64,000 nucleotides of DNA from Pseudarthrobacter defluvii (GTDB lineage Bacteria > Actinomycetota > Actinomycetes > Actinomycetales > Micrococcaceae), in assembly GCF_030323865.1 (NCBI RefSeq), contig NZ_CP066362.1, forward strand, positions 1,240,001 to 1,304,000. The letters are read 5' to 3'. The position numbers and the translations under genes were made by a program. Below are positions 45,872 to 54,900 of this stretch, one piece after another. Each line of letters begins with the position of its first letter. Positions within the stretch are counted from its first letter, which is position 1. A model generated the notes under the pieces. It did not search any database. It was not told where the DNA came from and saw only the letters and a program-made list of their open reading frames with translations.

Positions 45872-46744
45872 GTGACTGAACCGACTCCCGCCGTGCCCGC
45901 ACCATTGTTCGGCGCCTCCGACATACGCCGGATGGCAGAGGAAATCGGGGTCAGGCCTACCAAGACGCTGGGTCAGAACTTTGTGATCGACGGCAACACC
46001 ATCCGCCGGATTGTTGCCGCGGCGGGAGTTGGGCCGGATGAAACAGTCCTTGAGGTGGGTCCGGGGCTGGGGTCGCTCACGCTGGGACTGCTGGACGCGG
46101 CAGCGGCGGTTGTCGCCGTCGAAATCGATCCTGTCCTGGCCGCGAAGCTCCCCGATACCGTTAAGGAATGGCGGCCCCAGGCCGCCAACGCTTTCCACCT
46201 GGTGCACGCCGACGCCATGAAGGTCACCGAGCTGCCGGTGGAACCAACGGCGCTCGTGGCCAACCTGCCGTACAACGTTGCCGTCCCCGTGGTGCTGCAC
46301 CTCCTGCAATATATCCCCAGCCTGCGTCACGGCCTCGTGATGGTGCAGGACGAGGTAGCCGACCGGCTGGCAGCCGGCCCCGGTTCCAAGACGTATGGAG
46401 TTCCCTCGGTCAAGGCCGCCTGGTACAGCCAGATGCGCAAAGCCGGCGTGATCGGCATGAACGTGTTCTGGCCGGCGCCGAAGATCCATTCCGGGTTGGT
46501 GGCCTTCACGCGCCGCGAACCACCGGCCACCACCGCCTCCCGGGAGCAGGTGTTCGCCGTGGTGGATGCCGCATTCGCGCAGCGCCGCAAGACCCTCCGG
46601 GCCGCCCTCGCCGGCTGGGCCGGGGGAGCGCCGGAAGCGGAGCGTTGCCTGCTCGCCGCCGGCGTGGACCCCACGGCACGCGGAGAGGTCATCGACATCG
46701 CCGCGTTCGCCCGGATTGCCGAAGCCAGGGAAAACCGCCCGTGA
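45872..46744 (+). CDS. rsmA: 16S rRNA dimethyladenosine transferase (KsgA)
   Basis: A 290-residue SAM-dependent enzyme that dimethylates A1518 and A1519 of 16S rRNA. The motifs are complete: [27 protein letters not shown] (motif I), EIDPVLA, and NLPYNVAVP (motif IV, catalytic). GTG 45872 is preferred from the TAGGAT -10. Its stop overlaps the ispE GTG (GTGA at 46741-46744), so the two are coupled. Confidence 0.97.
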   Translation: MTEPTPAVPAPLFGASDIRRMAEEIGVRPTKTLGQNFVIDGNTIRRIVAAAGVGPDETVLEVGPGLGSLTLGLLDAAAAVVAVEIDPVLAAKLPDTVKEWRPQAANAFHLVHADAMKVTELPVEPTALVANLPYNVAVPVVLHLLQYIPSLRHGLVMVQDEVADRLAAGPGSKTYGVPSVKAAWYSQMRKAGVIGMNVFWPAPKIHSGLVAFTRREPPATTASREQVFAVVDAAFAQRRKTLRAALAGWAGGAPEAERCLLAAGVDPTARGEVIDIAAFARIAEARENRP

Positions 46745-47718
46745 GCGCGGGACTTGAGAGGGCAGGCAGGGGGCGGTTCGCCGCCAGGACCGTCCGGGTC
46801 AAGGCGCCCGGCAAGGTCAACGTCTCCCTGGCGGTAGGTCCGCTCCGGCCGGACGGCTACCACTCGGTGGCCAGCGTCTATCTCGCGGTGTCCCTGTACG
46901 AGGAAGTGGCTGCCACCAGCACCGCTGCCCCCGGCATCACCATCAGCCTCAGCCCGGAAAGTACCCTGGACCTCGACGCCGTCGACATCCCCCTGGACAG
47001 CAACAACCTTGCCTACAAGGCCGCCGCCATCATGGCGGACGTGTCCGAACACGCCACCGGCGTGCACCTGGAAATCACCAAAAGGGTTCCGGTGGCCGGC
47101 GGCATGGGCGGCGGCTCCGCCGACGCCGCCGCCACGCTCCTTGCCTGCGATGCGCTCTGGAACAGCGGGCTGTCGCGCGAGGAACTGGCACACCTTGCAG
47201 CCGAACTGGGCGCCGACGTCCCCTTTTCGCTTCTGGGCGGAACCGCCGTCGGCCTTGGGTTGGGCGACGAACTGTCCCCGGCCCTGGCCAAGGCGCAGAC
47301 CCACTGGGTGCTGGTGGTGGCCGACTACGGCCTCTCCACCCCCGAGGTGTACCGCACGCTGGACCGGCTGCGCGGTGACGAGGGAGTCGACGCCGAAGAA
47401 CCCACCGGGGTTGATCCGCAGATCCTCGCGGCCCTGCGGGGCGGCGACGCCGAATCCCTGAGCCGCGTGCTGGTCAACGACCTGCAAAGGGCGTCCATTG
47501 AACTCTCGCCCGCGCTGCGCGATACGCTGGGAATCGGTGAATCCCATGGCGCGATCGCGGGCATGGTGTCCGGATCCGGCCCCACCGTGGCGCTCCTGGC
47601 AGATGACTCCGTGGCAGCCGAGGCACTGGCGGAGGACCTGCGGCGCCACGGCCTGACAGCGATCCCCGTCCACGGTCCGGTTCCGGGCGCGCGCATCATC
47701 TCCGACACCCTCCTTTAA
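46741..47718 (+). CDS. ispE: 4-diphosphocytidyl-2-C-methyl-D-erythritol kinase
   Basis: A 325-residue GHMP kinase of the MEP isoprenoid pathway. [22 protein letters not shown] and the ATP loop [19 protein letters not shown] are diagnostic, and [10 protein letters not shown] is the third GHMP motif. The GTG overlaps the rsmA stop by 4 nt. An unrelated-looking longer frame upstream lies within rsmA and is not coding. Isoprenoid supply links to the undecaprenyl carriers used by the envelope genes here. Confidence 0.96.
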   Translation: MSAGLERAGRGRFAARTVRVKAPGKVNVSLAVGPLRPDGYHSVASVYLAVSLYEEVAATSTAAPGITISLSPESTLDLDAVDIPLDSNNLAYKAAAIMADVSEHATGVHLEITKRVPVAGGMGGGSADAAATLLACDALWNSGLSREELAHLAAELGADVPFSLLGGTAVGLGLGDELSPALAKAQTHWVLVVADYGLSTPEVYRTLDRLRGDEGVDAEEPTGVDPQILAALRGGDAESLSRVLVNDLQRASIELSPALRDTLGIGESHGAIAGMVSGSGPTVALLADDSVAAEALAEDLRRHGLTAIPVHGPVPGARIISDTLL

Positions 47719-47751
47719 CACTTCCAGTCCGGCAGCAGAAAGCAGTTCCCT

Positions 47752-49584
47752 TTGGCACACCTTCTTGGCGGCGAGAACCTCACGGTTTCCTACGCAACCC
47801 GCACCGTCCTGGACGGCATCACCCTGGGGCTGGAGGAAGGCGACCGGATCGGCATGGTGGGCCGCAACGGCGACGGCAAGTCCACCCTGATGCGGCTCCT
47901 GGCCCTGCGCTCCACCCCCGACTCCGGCCGGGTCACCAAGCGCGGCGACGTCAACGTGGGCTACCTGGACCAGAGCGACGTGCTCGACGGCGACCTCACG
48001 GTGGGTGCCGCGATCGTGGGGGACCAGGCTGATTACGAATGGGCGCGCAACCCCCGGATCCGGGAGATCATGGGCGGCCTGGTGTCCGACGTCGACTGGC
48101 ATGCGAACGTCCACGCTCTCTCGGGTGGGCAGAAACGCCGGGTGGCGCTCGCCAAGCTGCTCATCGAGGACCACGACGTCATCATGCTGGACGAGCCCAC
48201 CAACCACCTCGACGTCGAGGGTGTGGCGTGGCTTGCCCGGCACCTGAAGACACGGTGGCGGGCCAACCAGGGCGCGTTCCTGGTGGTCACCCACGACCGC
48301 TGGTTCCTCGATGAAGTCTGCACCAAGACGTGGGAAGTCCATGACGGGATCGTGGACCCGTTCGAGGGTGGCTACGCCGCGTATGTCCTGGCCCGCGCCG
48401 AGCGTGACCGCATGGCGTCCGTGGTGGAAAGCAAGCGCCAGCAGCTGGTCAAGAAGGAACTCGCCTGGCTGCGCCGTGGCGCCCCGGCCCGTACGGCCAA
48501 GCCGAAGTTCCGCATTGAGGCAGCCAACGCCCTGATCGAGGACGTTCCCGCGCCCCGCGACTCCATGGCACTGAGCAAGATGGCCACCGCACGCCAGGGC
48601 AAGGACGTCCTCGACCTGGAAAACGTCTCCCTGAACTTCCAGGGCGGCGACGGCGGCCGGAAGCTTTTCGACAACATCACCCTCAGGCTCGCACCGGGGG
48701 AGCGCCTGGGCCTGGTGGGCGTCAACGGTGCCGGCAAGACCACGCTCCTGAAGCTGCTCAACGGTGAGGTCATCCCCGACGCCGGCAGGCTGAAGCGGGG
48801 AAAGACGGTGGTCACCGCCGTCCTCACCCAAGAGGTCAAGGAGCTCGACGACGTCGCGGACCTGCGCGTCATAGAGGTCATCGAGCGGGAAAAGCGTTCC
48901 TTCAACGTCGGCGGCAAGGAGTTCACGGCAGGCCAGTTGGTGGAGCAGCTCGGGTTCACCAACCAGAAGCAGTGGACCCCCGTGAAGGATCTCTCCGGCG
49001 GTGAGCGGCGCCGCCTGCAGCTGCTCCGGCTGCTGGTGGGCGAACCCAACGTGCTGATGCTCGACGAGCCGACCAACGACCTGGACACGGACACCCTCGC
49101 CGCCGTGGAGGACGTGCTGGACGGCTGGCCCGGAACCCTGGTGGTGGTCAGCCACGACCGCTACCTGCTGGAACGCGTCACCGACCACCAGATGGCACTG
49201 CTGGGCGACGGCAAGCTCCGCGGCCTGCCCGGCGGCGTAGATCAATACCTTGAGCTGCGCGAAGCCGCCCTTGCCGGTTCAACAGTGACCGGCGGCGGTA
49301 ACCCGGTCACCAGCGCCGGACAGGCACAGGCTGCCAGTGGCGCCGGTAACGGCCCCTCCGAGGCCGAAAAGCGCGAAGCCCGCAAAGCCCTCAACAGGAT
49401 TGAGCGCCAGCTCAAGAAGCTCGATCAAGAGGAAAAGAAGCTTCACGACCTGATGCTGAAGACCACCGAGGCCGGCGACTTCGACAAGCTCGCCGACCAG
49501 AACAAACAGCTCAAGGACCTCACCGACGAAAAGGACGCCCTGGAAATGGAGTGGCTGGAGTCCTCAGAACTCCTGGGCGACTGA
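47752..49584 (+). CDS. ABC-F family ATP-binding protein (Uup/EttA-like)
   Basis: A 610-residue soluble protein with two ABC domains and no membrane part. NBD1: GRNGDGKST, LSGGQKRR, MLDEPTNHLD. NBD2: GVNGAGKTT, LSGGERRR, MLDEPTNDLD. The linker is followed by a C-terminal coiled coil of about 80 residues (EAEKREARKALNRIERQLKK onward), as in Uup-type proteins. ABC-F proteins act on the ribosome; whether this one is housekeeping or confers antibiotic protection cannot be told. The start is TTG 47752, 33 nt after ispE, without a strong ribosome binding site. Confidence 0.92.
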   Translation: MAHLLGGENLTVSYATRTVLDGITLGLEEGDRIGMVGRNGDGKSTLMRLLALRSTPDSGRVTKRGDVNVGYLDQSDVLDGDLTVGAAIVGDQADYEWARNPRIREIMGGLVSDVDWHANVHALSGGQKRRVALAKLLIEDHDVIMLDEPTNHLDVEGVAWLARHLKTRWRANQGAFLVVTHDRWFLDEVCTKTWEVHDGIVDPFEGGYAAYVLARAERDRMASVVESKRQQLVKKELAWLRRGAPARTAKPKFRIEAANALIEDVPAPRDSMALSKMATARQGKDVLDLENVSLNFQGGDGGRKLFDNITLRLAPGERLGLVGVNGAGKTTLLKLLNGEVIPDAGRLKRGKTVVTAVLTQEVKELDDVADLRVIEVIEREKRSFNVGGKEFTAGQLVEQLGFTNQKQWTPVKDLSGGERRRLQLLRLLVGEPNVLMLDEPTNDLDTDTLAAVEDVLDGWPGTLVVVSHDRYLLERVTDHQMALLGDGKLRGLPGGVDQYLELREAALAGSTVTGGGNPVTSAGQAQAASGAGNGPSEAEKREARKALNRIERQLKKLDQEEKKLHDLMLKTTEAGDFDKLADQNKQLKDLTDEKDALEMEWLESSELLGD

Positions 49585-49589
49585 GCCTT

Positions 49590-49643
49590 CTTCCCCCTGG
49601 TTCCTGTGCCCGGCGAGGTGACGTCGCCTCACGAGCGGGGAAG
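49590..49643. terminator. Compound hairpin between ABC-F and TetR genes
   Basis: CTTCCCC (49590-49596) can pair with GGGGAAG (49637-49643), enclosing GGCGA/TCGCC (49612-49616, 49624-49628). GGGGTTATCC follows. The word CAGCATGC occurs twice in the remaining gap. A modest terminator for convergent genes. Confidence 0.4.
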
Positions 49644-49729
49644 GGGGTTATCCGGCAGCATGCGTCAGAGGCGAGGAACGAGCCAGCATGCAGAGGATGA
49701 CCTCCTGCGCCGCAGACGGAACCGGGCAG

Positions 49730-50356
49730 TCACACCTCCGACTGCAGCTCAGGTTCCTTCTTGAGGCCGGTCAGGCCGTTCCAGGCGAGGTTGACGAGGT
49801 GCGCGGCGACGGTGTTCTTATCGGGCTGGCGGCTGTCCTGCCACCATTGGCCGGTCATCGCCACCATGCCGACGAGCATCTGCGCGTACATCGCACCGTC
49901 GTCGCCGCTTAAGCCGCGGCGCGAGAATTCGTCGGAGAGGATGTGTTCCACGCGGGCGGTGACGTGGGAGAGCAGCGTGGAGAAGGCACCTTCGGGCTGG
50001 GACGGGGGAGCGTCGCGCATGAGGATGCGGAACCCCTCGGTGCGTTCCTCGATGTAGGTGAGCAGCGCGAGTGCGGCGCGTTCGACAAGGACGCGGGGTT
50101 TGGCTTCCTCGGTCAGGGCGGCGTTGACGGCGTCCAGCAGGATGTGGAATTCGCAGTCCACCACTTCGGTGTACAGCCCTTCCTTGGAACCGAAGTGTTC
50201 GTAGATGACCGGTTTGGACACTCCCGCGCAGGCGGCGATTTCCTCGATGGTGGTGCCGTCCAGCCCGCGGGCGGCGAAAAGGCCGCGGCCGACGTCGATC
50301 AGCTGGCTTCGGCGCTGCCGGCCCGTCATCCGCATCCGCGGAAGGTTGTTGCTCAC
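49730..50356 (-). CDS. TetR/AcrR family transcriptional regulator
   Basis: 208 residues. The helix-turn-helix is TTIEEIAACAGVSKPVIYEH (about residues 34-53), preceded by RQRRSQLIDVGRGLFAARG; the C-terminal domain contains the WWQDSRQPD segment common in this subfamily. The frame extends far upstream across the tRNA and is a shadow; GTG 50356 has GGGAAG directly upstream and CATGAT 6 nt before it as a possible -10. The target is unknown; no divergent or co-directional transporter is adjacent. Confidence 0.88.
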   Translation of the reverse strand: MSNNLPRMRMTGRQRRSQLIDVGRGLFAARGLDGTTIEEIAACAGVSKPVIYEHFGSKEGLYTEVVDCEFHILLDAVNAALTEEAKPRVLVERAALALLTYIEERTEGFRILMRDAPPSQPEGAFSTLLSHVTARVEHILSDEFSRRGLSGDDGAMYAQMLVGMVAMTGQWWQDSRQPDKNTVAAHLVNLAWNGLTGLKKEPELQSEV

Positions 50357-50489
50357 CTTCCCATCATGCCCCACCGCCGGCGGCGGTATTCGGCGGGACG
50401 GGTGGGAGCCGAATGCCCCGTGTCGCGCGGGGCCCTGAACCCGTGGCAAAATAGGGACTTGTGCCCGGGGCTTGAGTCTTCCGGCACGG

Positions 50490-50561
50490 TCCGCTCTGGT
50501 GTAACGGCAGCACCCCGGCCTTTGGAGCCGTGGAGTATAGGTTCGAATCCTATGGGCGGAA
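50490..50561 (+). tRNA. tRNA-Gln (anticodon TTG)
   Basis: 72 nt with a 7-bp acceptor (TCCGCTC / GGGCGGA, one T-G pair), D arm, anticodon loop CTTTGGA with TTG at 50522-50524, and T arm ATAGG-TTCGAAT-CCTAT. The outermost anticodon-stem pair is a C-T mismatch. CCA is not encoded. It lies directly upstream of glmU, probably in the same transcript. Confidence 0.95.
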
Positions 50562-50581
50562 CTGCTGCGCAAGGAGCGATC

Positions 50582-50668
50582 ATGAGGATGGCACCCGGTG
50601 CGCCGTGGCCTGTGCTGCGGGACACCATAAAGCGCCAGCACAACCAAGCAAGGAGAGCCCGTACGTGA
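50582..50668 (+). CDS. Candidate 28-aa leader peptide of glmU
   Basis: The ORF starts 20 nt after tRNA-Gln with ATG 50582, preceded by AAGGAG (50571-50576) at a 5-nt spacing, among the best ribosome binding sites in the window. The peptide begins MRMAPGAPWPVLRD and ends in a basic tail (NQARRART). Its TGA (50666-50668) overlaps the glmU GTG as GTGA, and the glmU Shine-Dalgarno lies inside it. This predicts a translated leader coupled to glmU. Confidence 0.6.
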   Translation: MRMAPGAPWPVLRDTIKRQHNQARRART

Positions 50669-52143
50669 TCCCCGAGAATGCCGGTCCGGCCGCTGTAATC
50701 GTTCTGGCAGCAGGCGCCGGCACCCGGATGAAATCGCGTACTCCCAAGATCCTGCACGAAATCGGCGGCCTCTCCATGGTGGGCCACGCCCTTCGTGCCG
50801 CCCGCAGCATCAATCCGCAGCGGCTTGCCATCGTGGTGCGCCACGAACGCGACCTGGTGGAAAGCCACGTGGCCGCGCTGGACCCGCAGGCCCTCATCGT
50901 GGACCAGGACGACGTGCCCGGAACGGGCCGCGCCGTGGAAGCCGCACTGCAGGCGCTGGACGCCGGGCAGGCCTTGGCCGGAACCGTCGTGGTCACCTAC
51001 GGCGATGTGCCCCTGCTGTCCGCGGAACTGCTGACCGAGCTGGTCGCCACCCACGAGTTCGAAGGCAACGCCGTCACGGTCCTCACGGCAGTCCTGGACG
51101 ATGCCACCGGCTACGGCCGCATCCTCCGCGGCGAGGACGGTTCCGTCACCGGCATTCGCGAACACAAGGACTCCTCCGAAGCCGAAAAGCTGATCCGCGA
51201 AGTCAACTCCGGCATCTACGCCTTCGACGCCGCGGTGCTCCGCGAAGCCCTGGCCAAGGTAACCACCGACAACGCCCAGGGCGAAAAATACCTCACCGAT
51301 GTGCTGGGACTGGCGCGTGAGGCAGGCGGCCGCGTCGCCGCCGTCGTCACTGCTGACCGCTGGCAGGTGGAGGGCGCCAACGACCGCGTCCAGCTCGCCG
51401 CCCTCGGCGCCGAACTGAACCGCCGCACCGTGGAAGCCTGGATGCGCGCCGGCGTGACCGTGGTTGACCCGGCCACCACCTGGATCGACTCCACCGTCAC
51501 CCTGGACGAGGACGTCCGCCTCCTGCCCAACACGCAACTGCACGGCACCACCACCGTGGCGAGGGACGCCGTCGTGGGCCCCGACACCACCTTGACCGAC
51601 GTCGAAATCGGCGAGGGCGCCTCGGTGGCCCGCACTCACGGTTCCGGCTCGGTAATCGGCCCGCGCGCCGCCGTCGGCCCCTTCACATACCTTCGCCCCG
51701 GCACGGTGCTGGGCGAGAAGGGGAAGATCGGCGCCTTCTACGAAACCAAGAACGTCACCATCGGCCGCGGTTCCAAGCTGTCCCACCTGGGCTACGCGGG
51801 CGACGCCGAAATCGGCGAGGACACCAACATTGGCTGCGGCAACATCACGGCCAATTACGACGGCGAGAAGAAGCACCGCACGGTGATCGGCTCGGGCGTC
51901 CGTACAGGCTCCAACACCGTCTTTGTTGCCCCGGTCACCGTGGGGGACGGCGCCTACAGCGGCGCCGGCGCAGTGATCCGCAAAGACGTTCCGGCCGGAG
52001 CGCTTGCGCTGAGCGTCGCTGCCCAGCGCAACGCCGAAGGCTGGGTTCCCGCGCACCGTCCGGGAACCCGCTCCGCCGAACTGGCCCAGGCGGCCACCAA
52101 CGACTCCTCAAGTACCCCGGCATCTACAGAAGAGGGCAAGTAA
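50665..52143 (+). CDS. glmU: Bifunctional GlcNAc-1-P uridyltransferase / GlcN-1-P acetyltransferase
   Basis: 492 residues. The N-terminal pyrophosphorylase domain has LAAGAGTRMKS and the DVPLL metal region; the C-terminal left-handed beta helix has hexapeptide repeats and the acetyltransferase site (GAFYETKNVTIGRG, CGNITANYDG). It makes UDP-GlcNAc, the first dedicated precursor for peptidoglycan and other wall glycans. GTG 50665 has AAGGAGAG 7 nt upstream. A disordered tail (NDSSSTPASTEEGK) is typical of actinobacterial GlmU. prs starts 2 nt after its stop. Confidence 0.97.
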   Translation: MIPENAGPAAVIVLAAGAGTRMKSRTPKILHEIGGLSMVGHALRAARSINPQRLAIVVRHERDLVESHVAALDPQALIVDQDDVPGTGRAVEAALQALDAGQALAGTVVVTYGDVPLLSAELLTELVATHEFEGNAVTVLTAVLDDATGYGRILRGEDGSVTGIREHKDSSEAEKLIREVNSGIYAFDAAVLREALAKVTTDNAQGEKYLTDVLGLAREAGGRVAAVVTADRWQVEGANDRVQLAALGAELNRRTVEAWMRAGVTVVDPATTWIDSTVTLDEDVRLLPNTQLHGTTTVARDAVVGPDTTLTDVEIGEGASVARTHGSGSVIGPRAAVGPFTYLRPGTVLGEKGKIGAFYETKNVTIGRGSKLSHLGYAGDAEIGEDTNIGCGNITANYDGEKKHRTVIGSGVRTGSNTVFVAPVTVGDGAYSGAGAVIRKDVPAGALALSVAAQRNAEGWVPAHRPGTRSAELAQAATNDSSSTPASTEEGK

Positions 52144-52145
52144 CA

Positions 52146-53126
52146 ATGAGCGAAATTACGGCGCACGGCGAGAAGAAGTTGGTGCTTGCCTCCGGGCGGG
52201 CCCACCCGGAGCTCGCCAGGGAAATCGCCAAGGAGCTCGGCACCGAACTCCTCCCGCTGGATGCCTACGACTTCGCGAACGGCGAGATCTACGTCCGCGC
52301 CGGTGAAAGCGTCCGCGGCACCGATGCCTTCGTGATCCAGGCGCACCCCGCCCCGCTGAACAACCACCTCATGGAACAGCTGATCATGATCGATTCGCTG
52401 AAGCGGGCCTCCGCCAAGCGGATCACCGTGGTTTCGCCGTTCTACCCGTACGCCCGCCAGGACAAGAAGGGCCGCGGCCGCGAGCCGATTTCTGCCCGGC
52501 TGGTGGCGGACCTCTACAAGACCGCCGGCGCGGACCGCATCATGAGCGTGGACCTGCACACCTCCCAGATCCAGGGCTTCTTCGACGGCCCCGTCGACCA
52601 CCTGATGGCCATTCCGCTGCTGGCCGACTACATCCGGACCCGGGTGGGATCGGACAACATCACCGTCGTATCGCCGGACACCGGCCGCGTCCGCGTCGCC
52701 GAACAGTGGGCCGAACGCCTGGGCGGCGCACCTCTGGCCTTCGTCCACAAGAGCCGCGACCTCACTGTCCCCAACCAGGCTGTCTCCAAGACTGTGGTGG
52801 GCCAGATCGAGGGGCGGACCTGCGTCCTGATCGACGACATGATCGACACCGGCGGAACCATCTCCGGCGCCGTCACCGTCCTGAAGAACGCCGGTGCCAA
52901 GGATGTCATCATCGCGGCCACCCACGCCGTCTTCTCGGACCCCGCAGCCCGGCGCCTTTCGGAGTCCGGTGCCCGTGAAGTGGTGGTAACCAACACGCTT
53001 CCGCTCGGTTCGTCCCAGCGCTTCCCGCAACTGACGGTGCTTTCCATCGCGCCGCTGATCGCCCGCGCCATCCGCGAAGTGTTCGACGACGGATCGGTCA
53101 CCAGCCTTTTCGACGGCAAGGCATAA
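52146..53126 (+). CDS. prs: Ribose-phosphate pyrophosphokinase
   Basis: A 326-residue class I PRPP synthetase that makes PRPP from ribose-5-phosphate and ATP for nucleotides, His, Trp and, in actinobacteria, decaprenylphosphoryl arabinose. The signatures SPFYPYARQDKKGRGREPI and the PRPP loop VLIDDMIDTGGT are intact. It starts 2 nt after the glmU stop, so translation is coupled. Confidence 0.97.
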   Translation: MSEITAHGEKKLVLASGRAHPELAREIAKELGTELLPLDAYDFANGEIYVRAGESVRGTDAFVIQAHPAPLNNHLMEQLIMIDSLKRASAKRITVVSPFYPYARQDKKGRGREPISARLVADLYKTAGADRIMSVDLHTSQIQGFFDGPVDHLMAIPLLADYIRTRVGSDNITVVSPDTGRVRVAEQWAERLGGAPLAFVHKSRDLTVPNQAVSKTVVGQIEGRTCVLIDDMIDTGGTISGAVTVLKNAGAKDVIIAATHAVFSDPAARRLSESGAREVVVTNTLPLGSSQRFPQLTVLSIAPLIARAIREVFDDGSVTSLFDGKA

Positions 53127-53140
53127 GACCGTACTTGATG

Positions 53141-53170
53141 AGACCCCGCCGGCAGGAGCCGGCGGGGTCT
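53141..53170 (+). terminator. glmU-prs terminator
   Basis: Perfect 13-bp arms (53141-53153, 53158-53170) with loop AGGA; no T tract follows. Confidence 0.8.
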
Positions 53171-53253
53171 CGTCCCGCGCTGGCAGGGTTCCATGGGCGA
53201 GCCTGCGAGCTCAGGGGGCCGGTGGGGATTTAAGGAAACGGTCCCGGCACTGG

Positions 53254-53259
53254 TAGGCT
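53254..53259 (+). promoter_or_regulatory. -10 element of rplY
   Basis: TAGGCT predicts a start near 53266 and therefore a leader of about 160 nt before rplY. The -35 is weak. Confidence 0.45.
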
Positions 53260-53265
53260 GTCAGG

Positions 53266-53428
53266 CGATACCTTGGCGAGGGAGGGCATAGCCTCCGTTA
53301 TCGACTGGGTCTGCTGGTCCCTTCACGGGGACTGCCTTCTTGAAGGGCCGCCATCGGCCGCCCGGCGTTGAAGGTCACACCAGACCTCCGCCCTTGCTGA
53401 ACACCGTTTAGTCTTCAAGGAGATTTCC
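53266..53428 (+). promoter_or_regulatory. Structured 5' leader of rplY
   Basis: The leader contains a hairpin GGAGG/CCTCC (53281-53296), a GTCCC/GGGAC hairpin near 53317-53331, and a long-range pair GGTCTG (53308-53313) with CAGACC (53381-53386) enclosing a multi-branch. It ends in AAGGAG 6 nt before the ATG. An autoregulatory ribosomal-protein leader is plausible; I do not recognise a named RNA family. Confidence 0.45.
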
Positions 53429-54049
53429 ATGTCTGAGCAGAAGCTCGCAGCAGAACTGCGCACCGAATTCGGCAAGGGCTACGCCCGTCGCGCCCGCATG
53501 AACAACCAGATCCCCGCCGTCATCTACGGCCACGGCGCAGAGCCCATCCACGTCACCCTGCCGGCGAAGGCCACCACCCTGGCCGTCCGCACCCCCAACG
53601 CCCTGCTGTCCCTGGACATCAACGGCGAAGGCCACCTGGCCCTGGTCAAGGACGTCCAGCGCGATCCGGTAAAGCAGATCATCGAGCACATCGACCTTCT
53701 GACCGTCCGCCAGGGCGAGAAGGTTACGGTTGACGTCCCGGTCCACGTTGAGGGCGAAACCGCTCCCGGCACCGTCCACAACCTGGAACTGACGGTTGTG
53801 TCCCTTGAGGCCGAGGCAACCCACCTGCCCACCGCCATCGAGGTCAACATCGAAGGCCGCGCCGCGGGCGAGCACATCCACGCCTCCGACCTGGTCCTCC
53901 CCAAGGGCACCACCCTGCTGACCGATGCCGAAGCACTCGTGGTGAACGTTTCCGAGGCCGTCGTCATCGCCGAGGAAGAAGAAACCGAAGCTGCCCCCGA
54001 GGGCGAAGCAGAGGAAGCTCCCGCAGCCGAAGAAGCCGCAGCAGAGTAA
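53429..54049 (+). CDS. rplY: 50S ribosomal protein L25/general stress protein Ctc
   Basis: A 206-residue two-domain L25 (TL5/Ctc type). The N-terminal 5S-rRNA-binding domain includes [15 protein letters not shown] and [12 protein letters not shown]; the C-terminal beta domain is followed by an acidic tail ([20 protein letters not shown]). It binds 5S rRNA at the central protuberance. AAGGAG is at ideal spacing. Independent promoter and leader separate it from prs. Confidence 0.96.
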   Translation: MSEQKLAAELRTEFGKGYARRARMNNQIPAVIYGHGAEPIHVTLPAKATTLAVRTPNALLSLDINGEGHLALVKDVQRDPVKQIIEHIDLLTVRQGEKVTVDVPVHVEGETAPGTVHNLELTVVSLEAEATHLPTAIEVNIEGRAAGEHIHASDLVLPKGTTLLTDAEALVVNVSEAVVIAEEEETEAAPEGEAEEAPAAEEAAAE

Positions 54050-54065
54050 CCACTCCGCAATTTCA

Positions 54066-54099
54066 GCAGTGGCCGGACCCCCAGGGGCCCGGCCACTGC
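54066..54099 (+). terminator. rplY terminator
   Basis: GCAGTGGCCGG (54066-54076) pairs perfectly with CCGGCCACTGC (54089-54099), loop 12 nt. Confidence 0.75.
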
Positions 54100-54172
54100 C
54101 ATGTCAGGCCACCGCCGTATCAGCATGCTTCTCCCCGTCCGTACGCCGGTCTTCCCGCCCAAGCCACCCCCA

Positions 54173-54178
54173 TAGGAT
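54173..54178 (+). promoter_or_regulatory. -10 element of pth
   Basis: TAGGAT ends 7 nt before ATG 54186, between the rplY terminator and pth; no Shine-Dalgarno. Confidence 0.5.
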
Positions 54179-54185
54179 TGATTCC

Positions 54186-54791
54186 ATGACAGATACCTGG
54201 CTGATTATTGGCCTCGGCAACCCCGGCGCCCAATACCAAGGCAACCGTCACAATGTGGGCCAGATGGTGCTTGATGAACTTGCCGGCCGGATTGGGGCCG
54301 GCTTCAAGTCGCACAAGGCCCGCGCCCAGGTTCTGGAAGGCCGGCTGGGCATCGGCGGTCCCCGCGTTGTCCTGGCGAAGCCGATGAGCTACATGAATGT
54401 CTCCGGCGGCCCCGTCTCCGCCCTTGCCAACTTCTATGGCATTCCCGCCGATCATGTGGTGGCCGTCCATGACGAGATCGACATTCCCTTTAACACCGTC
54501 AAACTCAAGCTCGGCGGCGGGGAAGGCGGCCACAACGGCCTGCGGGACATCTCCAAGGCGCTCGGCACCAAGGACTACCTGCGGGTCCGTGTGGGGGTGG
54601 GAAGGCCGCCCGGCAGGATGGACACCGCCGACTACGTTTTGCGGGATTTCGGCACCACGGAACAGAAGGAACTGCCGTTCCTTCTCGATGACGCCGCAGA
54701 CGCCGTGGAGTCCTTGCTCCGTGATGGGCTCACCGCTGCCCAGCAAAGGTTCCACCCCGCAAAGTCCGGGTCACGCCAGCCGGAATCGTAA
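54186..54791 (+). CDS. pth: Peptidyl-tRNA hydrolase
   Basis: A 201-residue Pth1 enzyme that frees tRNA from stalled peptidyl-tRNA. The catalytic His22 is in [12 protein letters not shown], with GNPG before it; [13 protein letters not shown] carries the conserved Asp, and [13 protein letters not shown] is the substrate-binding loop. A longer frame from 54069 overlaps the rplY terminator and is rejected. Neighbouring rplY and pth are classic partners. Confidence 0.97.
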   Translation: MTDTWLIIGLGNPGAQYQGNRHNVGQMVLDELAGRIGAGFKSHKARAQVLEGRLGIGGPRVVLAKPMSYMNVSGGPVSALANFYGIPADHVVAVHDEIDIPFNTVKLKLGGGEGGHNGLRDISKALGTKDYLRVRVGVGRPPGRMDTADYVLRDFGTTEQKELPFLLDDAADAVESLLRDGLTAAQQRFHPAKSGSRQPES

Positions 54792-54831
54792 AAGTTCCCT
54801 TCGACCCTATTTCCTTGTCAGTGGCAGAGGG

Positions 54832-54837
54832 TACTCT
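54832..54837 (+). promoter_or_regulatory. -10 element of leader ORF/LuxR gene
   Basis: TACTCT ends 7 nt before ATG 54845 of the 14-codon ORF, the same geometry as the leaderless genes. Confidence 0.4.
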
Positions 54838-54844
54838 TCTTCCT

Positions 54845-54889
54845 ATGCGGGGGAGCAAAGGGGCTACATCCCGCTATTGCAGGATGTAG
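54845..54889 (+). CDS. Candidate leaderless 14-aa leader peptide of LuxR gene
   Basis: The ORF reads MRGSKGATSRYCRM, then TAG. Its 3' half lies in an inverted repeat (54864-54871 with 54882-54889) whose right arm abuts and partly covers the Shine-Dalgarno (AGGGGA, 54888-54893) of the LuxR gene. A ribosome on the ORF would melt this stem. Confidence 0.4.
   Translation: MRGSKGATSRYCRM
54864..54889 (+). promoter_or_regulatory. Hairpin next to LuxR Shine-Dalgarno
   Basis: CTACATCC and GGATGTAG form a perfect 8-bp stem with a 10-nt loop. As DNA it could also be a regulator site. Confidence 0.5.
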
Positions 54890-54900
54890 GGGATAAGTTC

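Noticed and set aside
46327..49245. 972-codon minus-strand frame
   Set aside because: It runs antisense through rsmA, ispE and the ABC-F gene, all of which have intact motifs.
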